The position numbers and the translations under genes are program-made. This document shows, one piece after another, positions 58,747-64,000 of a stretch of 64,000 bases of DNA; the first letter of the stretch is position 1, and every line of letters starts with the position of its first letter. The DNA comes from Sulfolobus sp. A20 (GTDB lineage Archaea > Thermoproteota > Thermoprotei_A > Sulfolobales > Sulfolobaceae). The notes below the pieces were generated by a model. That model worked only from the letters and a program-made list of their open reading frames with translations, made no database searches and was not told where the DNA came from. The stretch lies in contig NZ_CP017006.1 in the NCBI RefSeq assembly GCF_001719125.1, positions 1,240,001 through 1,304,000 of the forward strand. The letters run 5' to 3'.

Positions 58747-59751
58747 TCATCCCCACTCACGTGGAGGCTCTCTAAAAAATAGAATACTTTCTACTTGTTT
58801 TTGAGGTAAGTTAGCTTCTATGAAATCATCTAACTGAAATAATAAATCTTGAATTTTTTCGAATATTTCTATCCTATCCAATATAACTATCCCACCAATT
58901 ACTGCTTGATATCCGTAGAATACGTGAAAGTCTAGACTTGATGGTAGACTGTGCCTGACCTTATTTAATAGGAAGTCACCAGCTTGCATTAAGCCACCTA
59001 CCAATGAAATTCTAGGATGAGTCGAATCGAATTCCTTCAGTAATTTTCTAATAGTAGTAGATATATATTCTACAGCTTCATCTAATATTAGATTAGCATA
59101 ACTTGACCCGGACTTAGCTAATTCTACCACTTTTGTGGCTAAGCCAGATACTAATGCCTTATCTGGTTTAAGCTCTAATTGTTGAATCACCTTCTTTAAA
59201 GGCTTACCAAAGTATTCTTCTACAGCCTCAACTAGATCGTATCCCTCAAGTAATCCGTCATGCTGTCTAATAGCGTATGTTAACGCTCTTCTACCAATCC
59301 ATGAAGCGGATCCTTCATCTCCAGCAAACCAACCCCATCCCCCAAGTCTCTTTAATATCCCATTCTTCTGATAATAGTTTATGTTACTTGATCCAGTAAC
59401 TACAGTTATTCCATCTTCAAAAGCATTAGCTACTCTATAAGCAGCTACTCCATCATTATACACCTTGTAGCTTTTTATGAAAGCTTTGATCGATACTGCC
59501 TTGACTATCTCATTAACTATCTCATCGGAATCGTTGGAATCTCCAGCTCCAGATAAGCAAAAAACTGCCCTCGGTATCTCATGTATTTTTCCTTTAGCTT
59601 GTCTGATTGCGCTCAATATATTAGCTATTGCAGTCCTTTTGCCCACGACGTAAAAACTTGAGGGTCCGGAAATGCCCACTCCTCGTATCTGGTTATTATC
59701 ATAGATCACGGCTATTGTTTTGCTAGCCCCTCCATCGACAGACAAAATCAT
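58747..59751 (-). CDS. Sugar kinase of the BadF/BadG (N-acetylglucosamine kinase-like) family
   Basis: 334 residues. The N-terminal phosphate loop SVDGGASKTIAVI, then AVFCLSGAGDS, VTGSSNINYY, and GGWGWFAGDEGSASWIGRRA, match the GlcNAc-kinase/BadF ATPase group (GTGS and GDEGS(A/G)xWIG blocks). It would phosphorylate an amino sugar or a sugar using ATP. It overlaps the SDR gene by 4 bases and reads with the alpha-mannosidase, so it probably works on sugars released from glycans. Confidence 0.85.
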   Translation of the reverse strand: MILSVDGGASKTIAVIYDNNQIRGVGISGPSSFYVVGKRTAIANILSAIRQAKGKIHEIPRAVFCLSGAGDSNDSDEIVNEIVKAVSIKAFIKSYKVYNDGVAAYRVANAFEDGITVVTGSSNINYYQKNGILKRLGGWGWFAGDEGSASWIGRRALTYAIRQHDGLLEGYDLVEAVEEYFGKPLKKVIQQLELKPDKALVSGLATKVVELAKSGSSYANLILDEAVEYISTTIRKLLKEFDSTHPRISLVGGLMQAGDFLLNKVRHSLPSSLDFHVFYGYQAVIGGIVILDRIEIFEKIQDLLFQLDDFIEANLPQKQVESILFFREPPREWG

Positions 59752-60632
59752 AGAATTGCCCTAAGTATATTCTTTACTTCCTCCCTATTTTGTTTTGCTC
59801 TTTCTATAAGTTTTCTCATTAGTATTGAAAGCTCTTCATCCTTAAAAAGTAAAGATAAAGAGTCTTGTATTATATTCTCGTCTAAGTAAATCATCTTCAC
59901 CGTCATACCTCCGTCTACTGTAAAGTTTACGCCACTGATCCATGAAGCGTCATCTGAGACCAAGAATGATACTAACGACGCTATATCTTCTGGTCTGCCT
60001 ACCCTACCAGTTAAGTGTTGTTTATTATCTAAATTAGACAAATTAGATTCCTTTGGCGGAAATTGCCAATTGCTAGTATCTATCCAGCCTGGACTAATGG
60101 CTATTACTCTTATGCTATATTTACTTAAGCTTACTGCTAGCGAGTGAGTTAAAGCTATAATACCACCTTTTGAGGCTGAATATGGTTCAGTGTTAGGTTC
60201 TGACTGAAATGCTCTAGTTGAAGCTATGTTAATTATTACACCGCCGGTATTTTTCATATATTTGATTGCATACTTAGAACATAGCCAAGTTCCAGTCAAA
60301 TTAGTATCTATTATTTTCTTCCACTCTTCCAAAGTCTGCTCTTCAATACTTCTACCGCTGAAACCAATTCCTGCATTATTAATTAACACGTCAATTCTTC
60401 CATACTCTTTATACACTTGATCCATAAGCTTCTTAACGTCGTTCTCCGATGATACGTCAGTTTTTACGAAAAGGGAGTCAATACCTTCATCCCTAAACTG
60501 CTTCAATCTATATTCTCCAGCTTTATCATCAATATCAGCTATTACTACAGAATAACCTTTCTTTCCCAGCGTATAAGCTATACATGCTCCTATTCCTTTC
60601 GCTCCTCCAGTGACAATGCTTATCTTCCTCAC
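59748..60632 (-). CDS. Short-chain dehydrogenase/reductase
   Basis: 294 residues. TGGAKGIG (8-15), NNAGIGFS, and YSASKGG with the catalytic Tyr and Lys (~156-160), are classical SDR motifs; VDGGMTVKMIY ends the core, and a ~45-residue helical tail extends it. Probably oxidises a sugar or sugar alcohol with NAD(P). It overlaps the alpha-mannosidase by 4 bases and the kinase by 4 bases, the middle gene of a three-gene operon. Confidence 0.9.
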   Translation of the reverse strand: MRKISIVTGGAKGIGACIAYTLGKKGYSVVIADIDDKAGEYRLKQFRDEGIDSLFVKTDVSSENDVKKLMDQVYKEYGRIDVLINNAGIGFSGRSIEEQTLEEWKKIIDTNLTGTWLCSKYAIKYMKNTGGVIINIASTRAFQSEPNTEPYSASKGGIIALTHSLAVSLSKYSIRVIAISPGWIDTSNWQFPPKESNLSNLDNKQHLTGRVGRPEDIASLVSFLVSDDASWISGVNFTVDGGMTVKMIYLDENIIQDSLSLLFKDEELSILMRKLIERAKQNREEVKNILRAIL

Positions 60633-63520
60633 TTCGAAAACCTCACCTTTATAGTTAGAATATCTCTATTTTTATATTTTATTCTAATCTTATTTCCCTC
60701 TATCAATATATCCCTAGGTATCTGGTTAAGCTCTATTAAGTCTAAGCTCTCAACCTTTTCTACGTTATAAGGGAATTCGATAGTAGCTTCCCCCCTAGAG
60801 TTTGCGTATTCATAGAGTCGAAGAATGATACTTCCATTGTCGTCCTCTGAGACTTTGATCGATTCCAGCATTAATGGACCATCGATTTTTACGAAACTTT
60901 TAGTACTAGTACCATTTCCCTTTATTACTCTTAAGGGAACGTTAAGTTCGTAAGCTCTCTTTAATACCTCACCCCTCTTCCAATCTCCTAAGTGAGGGTA
61001 TAATGCGTAGGTAAAAGTTACTTCGTCTAAGTCAGTATTAGGATCAGGAAATATTGGCGTTTTACTCAAAGATAAACCAATACTATTACCCTCTAATGAC
61101 ACGCCGTACTTACCATCATTAAGTATTGCTACTCCATAATTGTCTTCCGACATATCGACGAACTTTTGGATGGGCACCTCAAATCTAGCCTTATCCCAAC
61201 TAGTATTACTCCATGTGAATCTCTCGACAACTCCAAAAGGTATATCTGAAACTGCTCTATCAACGTTGAGGTCAAAGTAGAACCAAGTCTTAACTAGTAA
61301 CTCTCTATCCTTCATCTTAAGCGTAGTGACGAAGTCTATACGCCTATAATCAGCATAAACTTTCAATAATTGTGTAATGGTTGACCTTCTAAAGCTATAT
61401 GTAAATTTAATGGTTACAACTGTAGGTCCTTTTTCTATCACTTCAGAGGAAGAGGCTTTCACTTTAAAGCTAGTCTCCTTGTACCCCTTTTCAATATCCC
61501 AAGCGTCCGCCCATCCGGGTATATTCTCATAAAACACTATTGAATTACTAGGCTCTTTAATTACCTCCCTCATGACCTCTTTATCATTAAGAGATAATAT
61601 CTCACCGCTCTTACTAACTCTAATCCTAAAGTACCTATTCTCTATAATATACTCCTTCTCGTCAATATCAAGCTTTACGGTGTCTTTAACGTCGACTGGA
61701 TTCAATTTAGTATAACCTAATGGTGGAACCCTTACCTTTACCTTATCGATGTACTCTTCTCTTTCCCAATTAAGAGAATTAAATACTACTAGATCTTCTC
61801 CTTTACCTACTATCTTTGAAATCGATTCTTGAGTAATTCTCTCTGCCTCTATTATAACCTCTTCCAGTTCTTTATAGGCAACTTCATATACTTCTCTTAT
61901 AGCTGAACCGGGCAAAACATCATGGAATTGATTTTTAAGAACTGTTTTCCAAAGTCTTCTAAATATATTATGATCATAGTTACCAGCTATTGTAGACCAA
62001 ATTTCTGCTTCTCTCAACAAGATCTCAGCCTTTCTGTTAAGTAATTTCATCTTAGAATGCGAAGTTAATACTCCCCTATGTGTCTCTAGATAGAGCTCTC
62101 CTCTCCATTTATTGATTGGCTTAATCTCGTTTAGCATTTCACTCAAACCGTTTAAGGTAACTTTTGGCAAAATCGGTATGTCATTTATCGCATTAGCCTT
62201 AATTAGCATAATCTCGTTTGGTCCTCCTCCCCCGTCCCCATATCCGAAAGAGTATAGCATTGGCTGGTTCTTCTCATTCCAATTTTGCCATTGTTGTAGT
62301 ACGCTAGATGAGGAAAAATCTGAATTATATCCTCCCTTTCCGTTACCAAAGGCTATTGATGGCAATTCCTCACCATTTGGAGCTACCCAGTTAAACACAT
62401 TGTATGGAAACTTATTCGTATCATTCCAAAAGACCTTGTGTGTGGCAAAAGCCTTAACTCCTCCTAGTTTAGCTATTTGAGGCAACGAAGCTGTGAAACC
62501 GAACGTATCTGGTAACCATAAAACCTCAGCTAATCTATCGAAGTTCTCCAAGTAAAACCTCTGAGAGTATAAGAAATGTCTTGCTAAAGACTCCCCAGAT
62601 ACCATGTTAGTATCGCTTTCAACGTATAGTGCACCTATCTCCCACTTTCCCTCCTTAACCTTTTGCTTTATCCTCTCGAAAAGTTCAGGGTAATCCTCCT
62701 TTACCCATTCATAGTAAATTGAAGCGCTCTGAATGTAATGAAAATCATATCTATCCAGTAATGTTAACATAGTTGCAAAGGTCCTTATGACCTTTCTTCT
62801 AGTCTCATCAAAAGGCCAAAGCCACGCAGTATCTATATGTGCATGACCTACACCTATCAGTTTACCTCTTTTACCGTAAATAGAAACGAGTTTTCTTAAC
62901 TCATCTCTTAAGACGTTTAAGGCTTTAACATATTTCTCACTATTTTCATTCTGGGCATACACTTCATCATCACTGATCGACTTATACATTCTGTTTAAGT
63001 CTAAGCTAGTTTTAACGAACTTAGAAGCAATGTAGATTTGATCCTTGGAAACTGATTCAAAATATGCTTCTCTTAACCCTTTAGTTAAAGCCTCCGCTAA
63101 ATCATCTTTTATCTCTCTTTCTATATTATTATCCCTTAACAAATCTAGAATCAAATCGCCATAAATGTATAGTTCAAAGGCATTAAGATCTAATTCTGTG
63201 TAAAATGGTAATCCTGGGCTAGGATCGATCTTCTCTCCGAAATCCATATAGTTTGATAAATTTATGTTGAAGACGTGTTTTCCTTTGGGTATTGGTATTA
63301 GGGTATGATAAGCGTCTAATTCAAAGTATGGTTTTCCGTCTAGCCTAACTAACCCACTTCCTCTATGGTCAATTATTACCAGATAAGAGCTCTTGCCATT
63401 GCCCTCAACCTCAACGAAAGGTTCAGAATTGTTATACTTCCACCTAAGTTCCTTCAAGTTTTTGAAAGAACTGGCTAAAATTAATACAATTCTAGCCTCA
63501 AGCTCTGAAAATGTTCGCAT
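60629..63520 (-). CDS. Alpha-mannosidase, glycoside hydrolase family 38
   Basis: 963 residues. Zinc ligands His228 and Asp230 lie in GVGHAHIDTAWLWP, the nucleophile-type Asp338 in VLWLPDTFGFTASLPQ, and KAFATHKVFWND follows. C-terminal beta-rich domains (~600-963) have the expected length. It releases terminal mannose from alpha-mannosides such as glycans. No signal peptide, so it is cytoplasmic or anchored otherwise. It is the first gene of a three-gene operon and is divergent from the glycosidase at 63558 with only 37 bases between. Confidence 0.93.
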   Translation of the reverse strand: MRTFSELEARIVLILASSFKNLKELRWKYNNSEPFVEVEGNGKSSYLVIIDHRGSGLVRLDGKPYFELDAYHTLIPIPKGKHVFNINLSNYMDFGEKIDPSPGLPFYTELDLNAFELYIYGDLILDLLRDNNIEREIKDDLAEALTKGLREAYFESVSKDQIYIASKFVKTSLDLNRMYKSISDDEVYAQNENSEKYVKALNVLRDELRKLVSIYGKRGKLIGVGHAHIDTAWLWPFDETRRKVIRTFATMLTLLDRYDFHYIQSASIYYEWVKEDYPELFERIKQKVKEGKWEIGALYVESDTNMVSGESLARHFLYSQRFYLENFDRLAEVLWLPDTFGFTASLPQIAKLGGVKAFATHKVFWNDTNKFPYNVFNWVAPNGEELPSIAFGNGKGGYNSDFSSSSVLQQWQNWNEKNQPMLYSFGYGDGGGGPNEIMLIKANAINDIPILPKVTLNGLSEMLNEIKPINKWRGELYLETHRGVLTSHSKMKLLNRKAEILLREAEIWSTIAGNYDHNIFRRLWKTVLKNQFHDVLPGSAIREVYEVAYKELEEVIIEAERITQESISKIVGKGEDLVVFNSLNWEREEYIDKVKVRVPPLGYTKLNPVDVKDTVKLDIDEKEYIIENRYFRIRVSKSGEILSLNDKEVMREVIKEPSNSIVFYENIPGWADAWDIEKGYKETSFKVKASSSEVIEKGPTVVTIKFTYSFRRSTITQLLKVYADYRRIDFVTTLKMKDRELLVKTWFYFDLNVDRAVSDIPFGVVERFTWSNTSWDKARFEVPIQKFVDMSEDNYGVAILNDGKYGVSLEGNSIGLSLSKTPIFPDPNTDLDEVTFTYALYPHLGDWKRGEVLKRAYELNVPLRVIKGNGTSTKSFVKIDGPLMLESIKVSEDDNGSIILRLYEYANSRGEATIEFPYNVEKVESLDLIELNQIPRDILIEGNKIRIKYKNRDILTIKVRFSK

Positions 63521-63557
63521 ATAATTTAAAAAGAGTTTTTAAGTTATAAGATTTAAC
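63521..63557. promoter_or_regulatory. Compact divergent promoter with a palindromic core
   Basis: The centre TTAAAAA-GAG-TTTTTAA (63526-63542) is a perfect inverted repeat. Each half is a TATA-like element, ~21-28 bases before the ATG on either side (63520 leftward, 63558 rightward). One DNA site therefore serves two opposite leaderless genes. Confidence 0.6.
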
Positions 63558-64000
63558 ATGGAAGATTTTATTATAGGAGTAAATTATTGGCCATCTGATT
63601 CCAATATAAAGGTATGGAGTAGGTTTAATGTAAATGAAATTAATGAGGACTTTGAATTAATGAAAGAACTAGGTATTAATACGATAAGGGCTTTCATACT
63701 TGATGAAGATTGTTCAGATAAGGAAGCTAATTTCAAGGAAGAATGTAAGGTCAAACTATCACAATTCTTAGATATAGCAGAGAAAAACTCAATAAAAGTA
63801 TTACTTACCCTTATCGTAGGTCATATGAGTGGTAAGAATTGGAGAATACCTTGGGATGAGGACAATTCAATATATGACAAAATAGAACTAACTAAGAAAT
63901 TTGTAACAGAGATAGTAAGCCACTTCAAGTCGCATAAGGCATTACTGGGATGGGTATTAACTAATGAAATATCTCTTGTTAAAATTCCTCAAAGCGATCA
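63558..64000 (+). CDS. Glycoside hydrolase (GH5-like), N-terminal part
   Basis: Open from the ATG at 63558 to the window end, 147 residues. MEDFIIGVNYWPSDSNI opens a barrel; EDFELMKELGINTIRAFIL and the block LLGWVLTNEISLV carry a Trp-x-x-x-Asn-Glu pair whose Glu is the likely acid/base, as in GH5/GH2-type beta-glycosidases. With the divergent alpha-mannosidase it may degrade mannan-like or mannosylated glycans. The rest lies outside the window. Confidence 0.7.
   Translation, partial: MEDFIIGVNYWPSDSNIKVWSRFNVNEINEDFELMKELGINTIRAFILDEDCSDKEANFKEECKVKLSQFLDIAEKNSIKVLLTLIVGHMSGKNWRIPWDEDNSIYDKIELTKKFVTEIVSHFKSHKALLGWVLTNEISLVKIPQSD

Overview
The window comes from a thermoacidophilic crenarchaeon of the Sulfolobales and looks most like Saccharolobus (Sulfolobus) solfataricus or S. 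islandicus. The evidence is the AT-rich sequence with AGA/AGG, ATA and TTA codons, start codons 25-30 bases behind TATA boxes (leaderless transcripts), a complete SoxM-type terminal oxidase cluster, a thermosome subunit, phosphomevalonate kinase plus diphosphomevalonate decarboxylase, a zeaxanthin-type carotenoid cluster, a zinc glucose dehydrogenase of the Sulfolobus type and an SSV-type integrase remnant in a tRNA gene. The species call rests on recalled gene content, not on a search.

Layout. 1-7.4 kb: the N-terminal part of an MFS transporter, an SRPBCC-like protein, a LOG-like protein, an esterase, an epimerase-like protein, mtnA and a SpoIIM-like membrane protein. 7.5-18 kb: the respiratory block. 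soxM and soxE read leftward with a DUF1404 membrane gene behind soxM; soxF, soxG, soxH and soxI read rightward, followed by three envelope genes (a DUF929 thioredoxin-like protein among them). About 1 kb of insertion-sequence debris separates soxE from soxF, and soxF carries a one-base frameshift between its two Rieske motifs. 18-27.5 kb: an antiporter, an MFS protein, an ABC exporter operon, and a group of secreted proteins around a membrane-anchored winged-helix regulator. 27.6-34.6 kb: hyuA/hyuB, an MHS-family MFS transporter and a helical protein of unknown function.

34.8-37 kb is a mobile-element scar. tRNA-Ala(CGC) is overlapped by the int(N) fragment of a fusellovirus-type integrase. 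Behind it come degenerate transposon pieces, a strongly structured RNA-like segment that may be a tnpB/omegaRNA remnant, and a vapBC pair. 37-42.4 kb: phosphomevalonate kinase and mvaD with three unknown genes between them, then a glycosyltransferase. 42.8-51.4 kb: an FMN reductase, a small NiCoT-like transporter with a winged-helix gene, the carotenoid genes (GT, crtY, crtB leftward; crtZ, crtI rightward) and an atypical NRAMP transporter. 51.5-64 kb: a 3-hydroxyacyl-CoA dehydrogenase, a sugar-acid dehydratase of the enolase superfamily, a thermosome subunit, a membrane glycosyltransferase, glucose dehydrogenase, a sugar kinase-SDR-alpha-mannosidase operon, and the start of a divergent glycosidase.

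The least explained signals are these. Eleven solo copies of a ~45-50-base hairpin element lie between genes with no transposase gene present. Two compact multi-stem RNA candidates (4764-4850 and 35836-36031) share a CTCTAAGGGGA core. The glucose dehydrogenase gene holds a run of 77 consecutive codons ending only in T or G. A secreted-protein/membrane-regulator/ABC-exporter group at 22.3-26.7 kb may be an undescribed envelope-sensing system. No rRNA gene or CRISPR array was seen.
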